Origin: Gemmatimonadota bacterium
GTDB taxonomy: Bacteria; Gemmatimonadota; Gemmatimonadetes; Longimicrobiales; Gaopeijiaceae
Length of the DNA: 33,119 bases
Assembly (NCBI GenBank): GCA_003562075.1
Contig: PWWP01000101.1
Span: forward strand, 1 to 33,119
Direction of reading: 5' to 3'
Part shown: piece after piece, positions 16,736-25,577 of the stretch
Layout of the letters: every line of letters begins with the position of its first letter
Position numbering within the stretch: position 1 is the first letter of the stretch
Notes under the pieces: generated by a model
Told to the model about the DNA's origin: nothing
Database searches by the model: none
What the model saw: only the letters and a program-made list of their open reading frames with translations
Translations under genes and position numbers: made by a program

Positions 16736-18471
16736 GGGGCTGGAAGATCCAGGAGGAGGAAGGGGTGACGGAAGGATGATCGACCCGGGCCGACCTCGGC
16801 CAGAGCCGCCGGCAACGCCTCTACCAGGTCCTGGGGGAGAGGTCCTCCCCCCTTCCCGCGAGTGAGCATGGCGGCGCGCCCCGTCAGGTGGAGAGCCAAG
16901 CCCCCAGCCGTCACTGGCGAAACGCCCTGGGCCGCCAGTCCTCCGATACATCCGGTCAGAACATCTCCCATGCCGGCCCGAGCCAGGTGGGAGGAGGCTG
17001 TGGCGGAGTAGAGCACAGGTTCAGTTGCGATGGGAGTGGCGAGCACCGAGGGATTCCCCTTCAGAAGGACACCCGCATCGTACTTTCGGGCCAGGGCCCG
17101 GGCCCACCCTGCCGGGTCGCCTCCTTCGTCATCCCGGCTCTGTTCCGGGGGGAAGAGCCGCCGAGCCTCTCCCGGGTGGGGTGTCAGGAGAAGACCGTCC
17201 GGTCCGGGCCGCCAGGAGTCCACCTCACCGGAGAGGAGTTCGCCGGATTCGTCCTTGGCCACGAGGTTCAGGGCGTCGGCGTCCAGGATGAGGAACGGAG
17301 AAGCTCCCTCCCTGTTCCCACTTCCCTCCCCTGAGATCGAACCGTTTCGAGCTTGTCCCACCTCCCGCCATGCTGCCAGGAGATCCTGGAGCCGCCGCTG
17401 TGCGTTGGGCCCGGTCCCCATCCCAGGCCCCACGGCCAGGGCATCGCTGGCGCCTACTCCTTCCCGCAGGCCGGGGAGGTCGTCGGCATCCAGATGGATG
17501 GCCTCGGGGACAGCACTCTGCACCACGTCCCGAATGGCAAGGGGGGTAGCGATCCGAAGGAAGCCCACTCCGGAGCGGAGCGCAGCTCTGGCCGCCAGGA
17601 TCACGGCGCCGGCCATGCCGGCCTCCCCGGCCATCAGGAGGAGGCGCCCAGCGGCGTTCTTATGAGTCACCAACGCCCGTCGCGGCATCTCTCGGGCCGC
17701 CCAGCCGGGTGTCAGGAGCCGACCGCTGCTCTCTTCCTCCCGGGCACCGAAGCGGATGGGTGGGAATCCGATCTCCACCGCCAGGAGTCGGCCGGCCCGA
17801 GCCCGGCCCGGGTGCAGGAGGGTGCCCCGCTTGGGTCCTCCAAAGGCCACGGTCCAGTGGGCCTGGATGGCCACTCCGGGCCCTGCGCCGGTATCGGCGT
17901 CCACTCCTGAAGGAAGATCCAGCGCCAGGATGGGGGTGCCCGACGTATTGGCAGCCTCGATCAGGCTGGAAAAGGGCTCTCGAGGCACGCCGGTGATCCC
18001 GGTTCCCAGGAGGCCATCCACGACCACCGAGGCCTGGGCCAGGAGACCCTCCAATCCGGTCGATAGCTCTCCATCACCAAACCGGCGAAAAGTCGTGGGA
18101 GACCAATCGTGGAGGAGCGGGTCTGGAGAGGGTCGGTCTCCCACCACCACCAGATGAACCTCCCGACCCCAGGTCGCCAGGCTCCGTGCCAGAACAACCC
18201 CATCCCCTCCGTTGTTTCCGGGGCCCGCAAGCACGAGAACAGGGCCTTGAGGCACCAGGTCGTTCAGGAGAAGGGCGGCGCTTCGGCCAGCGTTCTCCAT
18301 GAGGACGGGGTCGGGAACACCTCGCTCCTGAATGGCCCAGGCGTCGAATGCAGCAGCCTCCTGGCCAGTGGGGATCGGCACCAAAGCCCGACCCAGGAAG
18401 GGTCCGGCTCCTTCACACCCGGAAGAGGAGGATGAGAGAGTTGCGGGAGAGCAGGAGTCGTCAGGCTCCAT
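16729..18471 (-). CDS. nnr: Bifunctional NAD(P)H-hydrate epimerase/dehydratase Nnr
   Basis: Repairs damaged NAD(P)H hydrates. The N-terminal epimerase (NnrE, YjeF_N; about 25-235) shows MENAGRSAALLL, the Rossmann-like LAGPGNNGGDGVVLAR, VDGLLGTGITG and LALDLPSGVDADTG. The C-terminal ADP- or ATP-dependent dehydratase (NnrD; about 245-580) shows HKNAAGRLLLMAGEAGMAGA, AVGPGMGTG and FLILDADALNLVA. Further blocks are LLLTPHPGEARRLF, LLKGNPSVL and the nucleotide-binding ARAGMGDVLTGCIGGL. The 580-residue length suits the fused form. ATG at 18471 follows the zinc-ribbon stop by one base; the frame is open further upstream but that part lies antisense-free in another gene and is not conserved in style. 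An inserted low-complexity stretch (about 445-465) is unusual. Confidence 0.95.
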   Translation of the reverse strand: MEPDDSCSPATLSSSSSGCEGAGPFLGRALVPIPTGQEAAAFDAWAIQERGVPDPVLMENAGRSAALLLNDLVPQGPVLVLAGPGNNGGDGVVLARSLATWGREVHLVVVGDRPSPDPLLHDWSPTTFRRFGDGELSTGLEGLLAQASVVVDGLLGTGITGVPREPFSSLIEAANTSGTPILALDLPSGVDADTGAGPGVAIQAHWTVAFGGPKRGTLLHPGRARAGRLLAVEIGFPPIRFGAREEESSGRLLTPGWAAREMPRRALVTHKNAAGRLLLMAGEAGMAGAVILAARAALRSGVGFLRIATPLAIRDVVQSAVPEAIHLDADDLPGLREGVGASDALAVGPGMGTGPNAQRRLQDLLAAWREVGQARNGSISGEGSGNREGASPFLILDADALNLVAKDESGELLSGEVDSWRPGPDGLLLTPHPGEARRLFPPEQSRDDEGGDPAGWARALARKYDAGVLLKGNPSVLATPIATEPVLYSATASSHLARAGMGDVLTGCIGGLAAQGVSPVTAGGLALHLTGRAAMLTRGKGGGPLPQDLVEALPAALAEVGPGRSSFRHPFLLLDLPAPW

Positions 18472-18472
18472 C

Positions 18473-18670
18473 CTATTTGTAGCTCTGACCGATGGCCCGC
18501 CCGAAGGTGATCTCACCGTTGTCGATCCGGATGTTGAACCCACAGTCGGGGCTGGTGCAGACCCATGCCTTGTAGCGGATGGTGGCCCCATCCCTCCCGT
18601 AGTCGGAGAGGGGAATGAGGAGCCCGGCATCACACTTCTGGCAACGGGGAAAGGAAAGCGATTCTTCCAT
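18473..18670 (-). CDS. Small zinc-ribbon-like protein of unknown function
   Basis: A 65-residue protein with two cysteine pairs, CQKC at 10-13 and CTSPDC at 38-43, which together form a likely four-cysteine zinc ribbon with a spacer of 24 residues. The spacer (AGLLIPLSDYGRDGATIRYK, then AWV) is strongly structured in sequence, not low complexity, and the C-terminal GFNIRIDNGEITFG also looks folded. I know no assigned function. It could bind nucleic acid or a partner protein. The ATG at 18670 has a G-rich ribosome site, and it opens the run nnr-thiL-plsC-eno-ftsB. Location one base before nnr suggests coupling to it. Confidence 0.8.
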   Translation of the reverse strand: MEESLSFPRCQKCDAGLLIPLSDYGRDGATIRYKAWVCTSPDCGFNIRIDNGEITFGRAIGQSYK

Positions 18671-18796
18671 GAGCCACCCCTCACATCATCGTGGTCCCGG
18701 CCCGGTGGCTGGAGGACTCCACCGGCATGCCGCCTGACATCGCCAGGGGGCACGTCTTTCTTCTATCCCCCGGTCTGGGGAAGATAGTTCCCCCGG

Positions 18797-19177
18797 TCAG
18801 CGCCCCCCATTCCACGGATAGTCGCGCTCGAAGGCCTCTTCAAAATCGAAGAGGTCGCGGAAGTCGTCCAGATGGTCGTCGTCCTCCCGGATAAGGACTC
18901 CGGCTTCCACCAGGGCGAAGACTATCTCGCCCAAGTCCCGTGTGCAGTGGATCCCCCAATATTCCAGGACCGTTCGAGCCATGGGGCCGAATTCCCGGAT
19001 CGCCAGGTCCCGAACGCCTTCTGCCAACTCTTCCCCCGAGATATGGCGCGGCGAATCCAGCCCCTCCATGACATGGTGGAGAGCCGAGAGGACAAAGAGG
19101 TACGCCTTCCCCTGGAAACGGGGATTCCGCTCCCGGAGGCGGTTCAGGATCTCGTCGGCAAACTGGACTTCGGTCAT
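18797..19177 (-). CDS. Minf_1886 family protein
   Basis: A 126-residue protein whose body matches, from memory, the family first noted in Verrucomicrobia and Planctomycetes as Minf_1886 (function unknown). Recognisable blocks are YLFVLSALHHVMEGL, HISGEELAEGVRDLAIREFG, MARTVLEYWGIHCTRDLGEI and VFALVEAGVL, and the ending DFRDLFDFEEAFERDYPW. It is predicted soluble, helical and acidic at its C-terminus. It follows glyA by 66 bases. The 126 bases between it and the zinc-ribbon gene hold no convincing terminator, only a broken inverted repeat near 18760-18785. No function can be proposed from its context. Confidence 0.82.
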   Translation of the reverse strand: MTEVQFADEILNRLRERNPRFQGKAYLFVLSALHHVMEGLDSPRHISGEELAEGVRDLAIREFGPMARTVLEYWGIHCTRDLGEIVFALVEAGVLIREDDDHLDDFRDLFDFEEAFERDYPWNGGR

Positions 19178-19243
19178 GGGCGCAATTCTGGGGCTTTCAG
19201 AGCTGAAACGCCAGGGTTGGGGTGCCCTGCATCTGTCGATACA

Positions 19244-20509
19244 TCAACGCCGGATGAGGTCCGGATACAGAGGAAAGTCTTGGCATAGGCCGGATATCTC
19301 GCCCCGGATCCGAGTCCGGACATCCTCTGAGTCCGGGGACTCCAGAACGTCGGCGATCCAGTCTCCCACCTGCCGGAGTTCTGCCTCCTGCATGCCCCGG
19401 GTGGTCAGCGCCGGCGTCCCGATCCTCAGACCCGAGGTAACGAACGGTGACCGGGGCTCCCCTGGCACTGTATTCTTGTTCACCGTGATACCCGATTCCT
19501 CCAGGATCTCTTCCGCCAGCTTCCCGGTCAGTTCATCCCGGGACCGGAGATCCACCAGGATGAGGTGGGTATCCGTCCCCCCGGAAACCAGGTCGAACCC
19601 TCGTTCCATGAGGCGTTCCCCCAGCGCCCGGGCGTTGGCCACGATCTGCTCCTGATACCCGGTGAAGGACTCGCGCTGCGCCTCGCGAAAGGCCACGGCC
19701 TTGGCCGCGATGACATGCATGAGAGGGCCGCCCTGCATCCCGGGGAATACGGCCTTGTCCACCGTTCGTGCATGTTCCTCCCTGCTCAGGATGAGCCCTC
19801 CCCTGGGGCCCCGGAGGGTCTTGTGGGTGGTGGTGGTCACCACGTCGGCGTGGGGAACGGGGCTCGGGTGTACGCCAGCCGCCACAAGTCCGGCGATATG
19901 GGCCATGTCCACCAGGAGGACGGCGTTCACCTCACCGGCGATCTCACCAAAGGCCTGGAAGTCCAGGGTCCGAGGATAGGCGCTGGCTCCTGCCACGATC
20001 ATCCGGGGCCGGGTCTCTCGGGCCAGCGTTCTGAGGGCATCGTAGTCGATGAGTCCCGTCTCCTCATCCACCCCGTAGGCCGTCACCTGATAGAGGATTC
20101 CGGAGGCATTCACCGGCGATCCGTGAGTCAGGTGTCCACCGTGGTTCAGATTCATCCCCAGGATCCGATCTCCGGGCTTCAGGAAGCCCAGATAGACGGC
20201 CATGTTGGCCTGGGCCCCCGAATGGGGCTGGACGTTGGCATGGTCGGCCTGAAAAAGAGACCTGGCCCGATCCCGGGCCAGGTCTTCTGCCACATCCACG
20301 AACTCACACCCCCCGTAATATCGCTTACCGGGGAGCCCCTCGGCATACTTATTCGTCAGGACCGTTCCAAGGGCTTCCAGCACAGCCCGAGAAACGAAGT
20401 TCTCCGACGCGATGAGCTCCAGTCCATCAGCCTGCCGCCCCAGTTCCGATCGAACGGCCTCGAAGATCTCTGGATCGGCTTTGCGAAGGTAGGAATAATC
20501 GTCTGTCAT
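19244..20509 (-). CDS. glyA: Serine hydroxymethyltransferase
   Basis: Interconverts serine and glycine using tetrahydrofolate and PLP, supplying one-carbon units, so it links to folP in the window. From ATG at 20509 it has 421 residues, normal length. Signatures include [65 protein letters not shown] and [53 protein letters not shown] includes the PLP lysine in THKTLRG, and [20 protein letters not shown] follows. The frame is open 116 more codons, but that part is antisense-style low-complexity sequence inside the dehydrogenase gene, so it is rejected. It lies 55 bases after the dehydrogenase stop. Confidence 0.98.
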   Translation of the reverse strand: MTDDYSYLRKADPEIFEAVRSELGRQADGLELIASENFVSRAVLEALGTVLTNKYAEGLPGKRYYGGCEFVDVAEDLARDRARSLFQADHANVQPHSGAQANMAVYLGFLKPGDRILGMNLNHGGHLTHGSPVNASGILYQVTAYGVDEETGLIDYDALRTLARETRPRMIVAGASAYPRTLDFQAFGEIAGEVNAVLLVDMAHIAGLVAAGVHPSPVPHADVVTTTTHKTLRGPRGGLILSREEHARTVDKAVFPGMQGGPLMHVIAAKAVAFREAQRESFTGYQEQIVANARALGERLMERGFDLVSGGTDTHLILVDLRSRDELTGKLAEEILEESGITVNKNTVPGEPRSPFVTSGLRIGTPALTTRGMQEAELRQVGDWIADVLESPDSEDVRTRIRGEISGLCQDFPLYPDLIRR

Positions 20510-20564
20510 GAATCCGTGGGTTGGGACTGGGCCAGGAATAGGCGCAGGGCCGGAGAAGGGGACC

Positions 20565-21620
20565 TCAAACGTAGGAGCGCTGGAGGTGCCGGACCTTCTG
20601 AATCCGGTCTTCGGCCAACTGGTCGGCGGCTTCCGCCGTGTGAATTTCCTCTCGCTCCGCCTGCTCGAAGATGCGGAGGAGAGTGCCGAAGATCTCTCCG
20701 GCCTTCCGCTTGCTCCGATCCGCAGTCCACTGGTGGAGCTCGCCGTAGACGTTGATGAGCCCGCCGGCATTGATGACGTAGTCGGGCGCGTAGAGGACCT
20801 TCCGTTCGTGAAGGATCCGACCGTGATCGGTAGTAGCCAACTGGTTGTTGGCCGCACCGGCCACGATGTCCACCTTGAGCACCTTCAACGTGTCGTCGTT
20901 GATGACGGCACCCAGGGCGCAGGGAGCAAAGATATCGGCTTCGGCAGAATAGATGTCGTCCGGAGCCACGGCCTGAGCACCGAACTCTTCCTCGACCCGG
21001 CTGATCCGACCCTGGTCGATATCCGTGACGGTGAGGCGGGCGCCCTCTTCAGCCAGGAAGCCGCAGAGGTGGTACCCCACATTGCCCAACCCCTGGACGG
21101 TGATGTGCCGACCGGTAAGGGACGCGTCGCCGTACTTACGCTCAGCACAGGCCCGAATTCCCTGATAGGTCCCATAGGCCGTGACAGGGGAGGGGTCACC
21201 GGAGCCTCCATGGACTCCTACCACCGAGTCCGTCTCCATGCGGACGAACTCCATGTCGTCCACCGAGGTCCCTACGTCCTCGGCGGTGATGTAACGACCT
21301 CCCAGGGACTCGACGGCTCGCCCGTGGGCCCGAAAGATCATCTCCCGGTCCCGGGTCCGGTTGTCCCCGATGATGACAGACTTCCCTCCACCCAGGTTCA
21401 CCCCGGCGATGGCCGCCTTGTAGGTCATCCCCTGGGCCAGGCGGAGGACATCGATGAAGGCATCCTCATCGGAGTTGTAGTTCCAGAAACGGGTCCCGCC
21501 AAGGGCGGGTCCCAACGTCGAGTCGTGAATCGCGATGATCCCGCGGTACCCCAATTCAGGCTCAGACCAGAAGACCACCTGTTCGTGGCCCTTGCTGGAG
21601 AGCAGCTCGAATACGTTCAT
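20565..21620 (-). CDS. Glu/Leu/Phe/Val dehydrogenase (leucine dehydrogenase type)
   Basis: An NAD-dependent amino acid dehydrogenase of the Leu/Val/Phe type, 351 residues from ATG at 21620. It deaminates a branched-chain or aromatic amino acid to the 2-oxo acid and ammonium. Family blocks are [40 protein letters not shown] (substrate-binding lysines), [15 protein letters not shown] and [13 protein letters not shown]. The NAD Rossmann motif is [15 protein letters not shown], followed by [11 protein letters not shown] and [10 protein letters not shown]. Its length and the short N-terminal domain favour leucine dehydrogenase over glutamate dehydrogenase. GGGAG lies nine bases before the ATG. It lies between acyl-CoA dehydrogenation genes and glyA, which could fit branched-chain amino acid breakdown. 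Confidence 0.93.
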   Translation of the reverse strand: MNVFELLSSKGHEQVVFWSEPELGYRGIIAIHDSTLGPALGGTRFWNYNSDEDAFIDVLRLAQGMTYKAAIAGVNLGGGKSVIIGDNRTRDREMIFRAHGRAVESLGGRYITAEDVGTSVDDMEFVRMETDSVVGVHGGSGDPSPVTAYGTYQGIRACAERKYGDASLTGRHITVQGLGNVGYHLCGFLAEEGARLTVTDIDQGRISRVEEEFGAQAVAPDDIYSAEADIFAPCALGAVINDDTLKVLKVDIVAGAANNQLATTDHGRILHERKVLYAPDYVINAGGLINVYGELHQWTADRSKRKAGEIFGTLLRIFEQAEREEIHTAEAADQLAEDRIQKVRHLQRSYV

Positions 21621-21725
21621 CCGTATCGGCTCCCGGTTTGTGTCATGGGTCGGACCACGCACATGCGGGTCCGGTGGGAGGCGGCCTCATGACCCCCTCC
21701 TCGTTGAGTGTGTCGATCTGTTGTG

Positions 21726-21751
21726 CGAGGACCCAGTTGCTCGGGTCCTCG
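21726..21751. other. Hairpin in the gap before the leucine-type dehydrogenase gene
   Basis: CGAGGACCC and its complement GGGTCCTCG flank an 8-base loop, a perfect 9-bp stem. No T-run follows on the minus strand. The gap 21621-21771 holds this hairpin and a possible 38-codon reading frame (see findings) but no recognised gene. It may be a weak terminator of the acyl-CoA dehydrogenase transcript or a leader structure of the dehydrogenase transcript. Confidence 0.35.
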
Positions 21752-21771
21752 GTATGCACCGGCAGGCCGGT

Positions 21772-22938
21772 TCAATCCCCGGTTCCGGACTCCTTCACCG
21801 TGTCCCGGGCCACGATCCACCTCAGAACCTCGTTGGCCCCTTCGTAGATCTCAGTCCCCTTGGCATCCCGCATGAGTCGCTCCACAGGGTAGTCCCGCAT
21901 GTAGCCATAGCCACCGAAGATCTGCACGGCTTCGTCGGCCACCCACATGGCTGCCTCACTGGCTGCCACCTTGGCCATGGCCGCCGATGACTTCAGGCTT
22001 ACAGGGAGGCCTGTGGAAGCCGTCTCGCCTCCATCCACCCGCCCCGCCACCTCCAGGGTCAGGGCCCGGGCCTGGGCCAATCGAATGGCCATCCCGGCCA
22101 ACTTCTCCTGGATGGCCCCAAAGCGGTTCAGGGGTCGGCCAAACTGCTCCCGTTCCCCAGCGTAGGAAATGGCGTGCTCGAAGGCTGCCTGGCCGATCCC
22201 CAGGGCCTGGGCGGCCACCCCGAGCCGTCCGATGATCAGGGCGTCCATCGCCATCCCATACCCCCCACCAACCTCACCCAGAAGGGCCTCACCCGGAAGT
22301 TCCACCTCCTGGAAACGGAGGGAGACCGTCTCGGACGCGGAAAGCCCGAGCGTCCGCTCTCGACCTTCCGTCTGGATTCCTGAAGCGTTTCCTGGAACCA
22401 GGAAAGCGGAAATGCCCTCGGTGCCCTGCCCCGTCCGAGCGAATACCAAGAGGAGTCCGGCCCGATCCCCATTCGTCACCCAGGCTTTGGACCCGTCCAG
22501 CACCCACCCGTCGCCGGCAGGTCGAGCCCGGCACTCCAGGGCCCCAGGGTCGCTTCCCGCCTCCTCCTCGGAAAGCGCGAAGGCTGCCAAGGCCTGGCCT
22601 GTGGCCATAAGGGGCAACCATTGCTCCTTCTGGCCATCAGTACCGTGCTCCAGGATGACCCGGCACACCGGCCCGTTGTGAATGGAGAGGCTCAGGGCCA
22701 CCGACGCATCGCCCCAGGCCATGGCTTCCAGTACCGTCAGGTACGTGGAGGCGTCGAACGCCAGCCCTCCATAGGGCTCGGGGATTCGCATACCGAGAAA
22801 CCCAAGCTCCGCCAGCTTCTCGAAGAGCTCCTCAGGGATCCAACGAGCTGCATCCCACGCTTCCACGTGGGGCCGGATCTCACCCTGAGCGAACTCTCGT
22901 GCCAGCTGACGAATCTCCAGTTGTTCCTCGGTCAACAT
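21772..22938 (-). CDS. Acyl-CoA dehydrogenase
   Basis: An FAD enzyme of about 388 residues that introduces the 2,3 double bond in acyl-CoA. The short-chain/butyryl family signatures are present. The N-terminal helical domain ends in FLGMRIPEPYGGLAFDA, followed by ALSEEEAGSDPGALECRA and DGWVLDGSKAWVTNGDRA. ERTLGLSASETVSLRFQEVELPGEALLG comes next. The C-terminal block YGYMRDYPVERLMRDAKGTEIYEGANEVLR holds the catalytic glutamate of the YEG element. From ATG at 22938 the length is normal; ATG at 22953, overlapping the upstream dehydrogenase stop, is the alternative. It forms an operon with thiolase and 3-hydroxyacyl-CoA dehydrogenase, so it probably works on short acyl-CoAs; substrate choice cannot be read from sequence. 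Confidence 0.95.
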   Translation of the reverse strand: MLTEEQLEIRQLAREFAQGEIRPHVEAWDAARWIPEELFEKLAELGFLGMRIPEPYGGLAFDASTYLTVLEAMAWGDASVALSLSIHNGPVCRVILEHGTDGQKEQWLPLMATGQALAAFALSEEEAGSDPGALECRARPAGDGWVLDGSKAWVTNGDRAGLLLVFARTGQGTEGISAFLVPGNASGIQTEGRERTLGLSASETVSLRFQEVELPGEALLGEVGGGYGMAMDALIIGRLGVAAQALGIGQAAFEHAISYAGEREQFGRPLNRFGAIQEKLAGMAIRLAQARALTLEVAGRVDGGETASTGLPVSLKSSAAMAKVAASEAAMWVADEAVQIFGGYGYMRDYPVERLMRDAKGTEIYEGANEVLRWIVARDTVKESGTGD

Positions 22939-22945
22939 GGGGCCC

Positions 22946-23803
22946 TCACCCATCGTAGTTGTAGAATCCCCGCCCGCTCTTCCGCCCAAGCCAGCCTGCG
23001 GCTGCGTACTTCCGCAGGAGTGGGCAGGGGCGGTACCGATCGTCACCCAGCTCCCGGTGAAGAACCTCCAGGATGCTGAGGCAGGTGTCGAGCCCGATGA
23101 GGTCGGCCAGCGCCAGGGGCCCCATGGGATGGTTCATCCCCAGCTTCATCACCGTATCGATGGCCTCCGGCTCCGCCACCCCCTCCATGAGGGCGAAGAT
23201 GGCTTCATTGATCATGGGCATGAGAACCCGGTTGGATACGAATCCAGGGAAATCGTTCACCTCGACCGGTGTCTTCCCCAACCGGGTGGAGAGGTCCATG
23301 ATGGTTCCGGTGGTCTCGTCATCGGTGGCCAGGCCTCGGATCACCTCCACCAGCTTCATGACCGGGACCGGGTTCATGAAGTGCATTCCGATCACCTTCT
23401 CGGGACGCTGGGTCCGCGCGGCGATCTCGGTAATGGAGATGGAGGAGGTGTTGGAAGCCAGGATGGTCTCGGCAGGGGCCGCCTCGTCCAGAGTGCGGAA
23501 GAGCTCGTACTTGAGCTCGGCCCGCTCCGGGATGGCTTCCACCACCAGACCGGCGCCTTCGGCGGCCTGGGCCGGGTCGGTGAAGGGGGTGATGCGGTCC
23601 AGGGCAGATGCCTTCTCCTCTTCGGTCATCCGCTCCTTTCGCACCTGACGGTCCATGTTCTTCTCGATGGTGGCCAGCCCCCGCTCCAGGGCCTCCTGGG
23701 AGATATCCACCATCCGGACCTCCAGGCCACTCGTGGCGCACACGTGGGAGATCCCATTCCCCATGGTTCCACCACCCACTACCGTCACCGTATTGATCGT
23801 CAT
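22946..23803 (-). CDS. 3-hydroxyacyl-CoA (3-hydroxybutyryl-CoA) dehydrogenase
   Basis: A 285-residue enzyme without fused hydratase, typical of Hbd/MmgB-type 3-hydroxybutyryl-CoA dehydrogenases. The Rossmann motif [14 protein letters not shown] (about 7-20) binds NAD. The catalytic core has [13 protein letters not shown] and [18 protein letters not shown] (catalytic histidine). The C-terminal domain begins at [18 protein letters not shown], followed by [17 protein letters not shown] and the ending [11 protein letters not shown]. The start chosen is ATG at 23803; the frame is open 15 codons more. It oxidises 3-hydroxyacyl-CoA to 3-oxoacyl-CoA, acting between the acyl-CoA dehydrogenase and the thiolase encoded nearby. 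An enoyl-CoA hydratase, needed to complete the cycle, is not in the window. Confidence 0.95.
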   Translation of the reverse strand: MTINTVTVVGGGTMGNGISHVCATSGLEVRMVDISQEALERGLATIEKNMDRQVRKERMTEEEKASALDRITPFTDPAQAAEGAGLVVEAIPERAELKYELFRTLDEAAPAETILASNTSSISITEIAARTQRPEKVIGMHFMNPVPVMKLVEVIRGLATDDETTGTIMDLSTRLGKTPVEVNDFPGFVSNRVLMPMINEAIFALMEGVAEPEAIDTVMKLGMNHPMGPLALADLIGLDTCLSILEVLHRELGDDRYRPCPLLRKYAAAGWLGRKSGRGFYNYDG

Positions 23804-23857
23804 AGTCCCGGTCACTCCCCGTATCGTTGTTGTCAGTCGTCGCTGCAAAGCCTGGGG

Positions 23858-24235
23858 TTAGCTCGTCACGAGCCAGCCCACGGCGTAGATCAGGAGGAGC
23901 CATCCTCCCAGGCCCATGGCCCACCGAGCCGGATCGACCGACTCCCATGCGGCTCCTTCTCCTGGAGGGTCGCCAGCCCCATCTCCCCGCGACCGACTCT
24001 CTCCAGGGGCCGAGACGAACCATCCCCCGAGCTGAACGGAGGCGGCCAGGAGTAGAGCCAGGACGCCGCCGGTGAAGACCAGGAGGAGCCAGAGCTCCCC
24101 AGGGGTGAGGAGCCAGACGCCCCCGGCCGGCTCAGCTCCCAGAATCCAGGAGGCCCCCAGGCGGGCCAGCCCGGCCAGGATCAGGGCTGTCAGGAGGGCA
24201 GATCCCCGGAACCCGGCTCCGCCTGGCCGAACCAC
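23858..24235 (-). CDS. Small membrane protein of unknown function in the acyl-CoA operon
   Basis: From GTG at 24235 the product is about 125 residues with three predicted membrane segments: about 12-30 ([19 protein letters not shown]), 45-65 ([21 protein letters not shown]) and 108-122 ([15 protein letters not shown]). A glycine/aspartate/glutamate-rich loop of about 30 residues lies between the second and third. I recognise no family. The start lies seven bases after the thiolase stop, and the gene ends 54 bases before the 3-hydroxyacyl-CoA dehydrogenase start, so it is part of that operon. The reading frame is open further upstream into thiolase. Absence of charged residues in the helices gives no transport hint. 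Confidence 0.65.
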   Translation of the reverse strand: MVRPGGAGFRGSALLTALILAGLARLGASWILGAEPAGGVWLLTPGELWLLLVFTGGVLALLLAASVQLGGWFVSAPGESRSRGDGAGDPPGEGAAWESVDPARWAMGLGGWLLLIYAVGWLVTS

Positions 24236-24242
24236 CTGGGCG

Positions 24243-25454
24243 TCAGTCCCGCTCCACCGAGAGGGCAACGGCATTTCCGCCGCCCAGGCAGAGGGTCGCC
24301 AATCCGGTCCGTGCATCCCGGTCTTCCATGGCGTGGAGGAGCGTCACCAGGATCCGGGCTCCGGAGCAGCCAATGGGGTGGCCCAGCGCCACCGCACCGC
24401 CATTCACATTCACCCGATCCGGATCCATCTCCAGCTCCCGCATGTCCGCCAGAGCTTGGACCGCGAAGGCCTCGTTCACCTCGATGAGGTCGTAATCGTC
24501 GATCCCGGCGCCCGTCTTCTCCATGAGGTTCCGGACGGCGGCGATGGGAGCAAAGAAGAGGTCCCGGGGCTCCGTCCCGCCACTGGCATAGCCGTTGATC
24601 CGGGCATGTACCCGGAGGCCGTGGGCCCTGGCGAACTCCAGCGACGTGATCATGAGGGCAGAGCCTCCATCATTCAGTCCAGGAGCGTTTCCTGCCGTCA
24701 CCACCAGCTCTTCGATGTCGTCGGGCGCGTCCTTGGGAAAGGCCGGCCGAAGCCGTCCGAGCGCCTCCATGGAGGTTTCCCGTCGAGGACTTTCATCGGT
24801 GTCCACCACAGTGGTCCCCTTCCGCCCCTTGATTTCCACCGGCACAAGTTCGGCATCGAACCGGCCGGCATCCATGGCCGCCACGGCCTTCTGGTGGGAC
24901 TGGAGGGAGAAGGCATCTGCTTCCTCTCTGCTGATCCCGGCACGATCGGCGGTATACTCGGCATGGCCACCCATGTGACATTGGCCGAATGAGCACCAGA
25001 GGCCGTCGTGGATGAGACCATCGATGGCCTTCTGATCTCCGAACTTCACCCCGGTCCTCATGCCCTTCAGGTAGTAGGGCACGTTGGACATGGACTCGAA
25101 TCCACCAGCCAGGATCGCTCGAGCGTCGCCGGCCCGGATGGACTGAGCCGCCAGCATGACGGCCTTGAGGCCGGAGCCGCAGACCTTGTTGACGGTCACG
25201 GCAGGGATGGTGGCAGGCAACCCCGCTCCGATGGCCGCCTGTCGGGCACTGGCCTGGCCCGCACCAGCTTGGACCACATGCCCCATGATCACCTCGTCGA
25301 TCTCCCCTGCATCCACGGCGGAGCGTTCCAGCGCAGCCCGGGCGGCCACAGCTCCCAACTCCGGAGCCGTCAGGGGGCTGAGTCCCCCCAGGAAACGACC
25401 GATGGGCGTGCGGGCTCCACTGACGATAACCGGCGTGCGGGCTGCGTCACTCAT
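24243..25454 (-). CDS. Acetyl-CoA C-acetyltransferase (thiolase)
   Basis: A 403-residue thiolase that condenses two acetyl-CoA or cleaves 3-oxoacyl-CoA. The nucleophilic cysteine is in [11 protein letters not shown] (Cys92). The catalytic histidine lies in [17 protein letters not shown] (His360), and the second cysteine in [12 protein letters not shown] (Cys389). The loop domain contains the acetoacetyl-CoA thiolase-type [11 protein letters not shown] and NVPYYLKG. Together with the downstream dehydrogenases it can support beta-oxidation of short acyl-CoAs, or the reverse for acetoacetyl-CoA synthesis. Direction cannot be told from sequence. The ATG at 25454 follows a putative promoter at 25549-25577 and is the first gene of the cluster. 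Confidence 0.96.
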   Translation of the reverse strand: MSDAARTPVIVSGARTPIGRFLGGLSPLTAPELGAVAARAALERSAVDAGEIDEVIMGHVVQAGAGQASARQAAIGAGLPATIPAVTVNKVCGSGLKAVMLAAQSIRAGDARAILAGGFESMSNVPYYLKGMRTGVKFGDQKAIDGLIHDGLWCSFGQCHMGGHAEYTADRAGISREEADAFSLQSHQKAVAAMDAGRFDAELVPVEIKGRKGTTVVDTDESPRRETSMEALGRLRPAFPKDAPDDIEELVVTAGNAPGLNDGGSALMITSLEFARAHGLRVHARINGYASGGTEPRDLFFAPIAAVRNLMEKTGAGIDDYDLIEVNEAFAVQALADMRELEMDPDRVNVNGGAVALGHPIGCSGARILVTLLHAMEDRDARTGLATLCLGGGNAVALSVERD

Positions 25455-25548
25455 ATCTGGGAACGACCTTTTTCTAAGGGTGCGGCGTAAGGCGAACGGA
25501 AGCGCCTCTTGGCAGGATCGGACCGGGAATCCGGCACCGAGCCGGTAG

Positions 25549-25577
25549 AATATAGGAAGAGTATTCCGTCAGGTCAC
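25549..25577 (-). promoter_or_regulatory. Putative promoter of the thiolase operon
   Basis: On the minus strand GTGACC (25577..25572) and TATATT (25554..25549) are 17 bases apart; the -10 matches five of six consensus bases and the -35 four. The -35 lies in the last codons of the metallo-hydrolase gene. Transcription would start near 25542, leaving about 88 bases of leader. Confidence 0.4.

Noticed and set aside
18472-18753. 94-codon N-terminal extension of Nnr
   Set aside because: It overlaps the zinc-ribbon gene in another frame and has no family similarity; ATG 18471 follows that gene by one base.
18750-18796. Terminator after the Minf_1886 gene
   Set aside because: The inverted repeat around 18760-18785 is interrupted and has no T-run on the minus strand.
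20510-20857. 116-codon N-terminal extension of GlyA
   Set aside because: The extension is low-complexity S/T/R sequence overlapping the dehydrogenase gene, and GlyA homologues start where ATG 20509 lies.
22660-22690. TTGTGAAT sequence near 22675 as a second Rex site
   Set aside because: Only one half-site is present and it lies inside the acyl-CoA dehydrogenase coding region, with no inverted partner.
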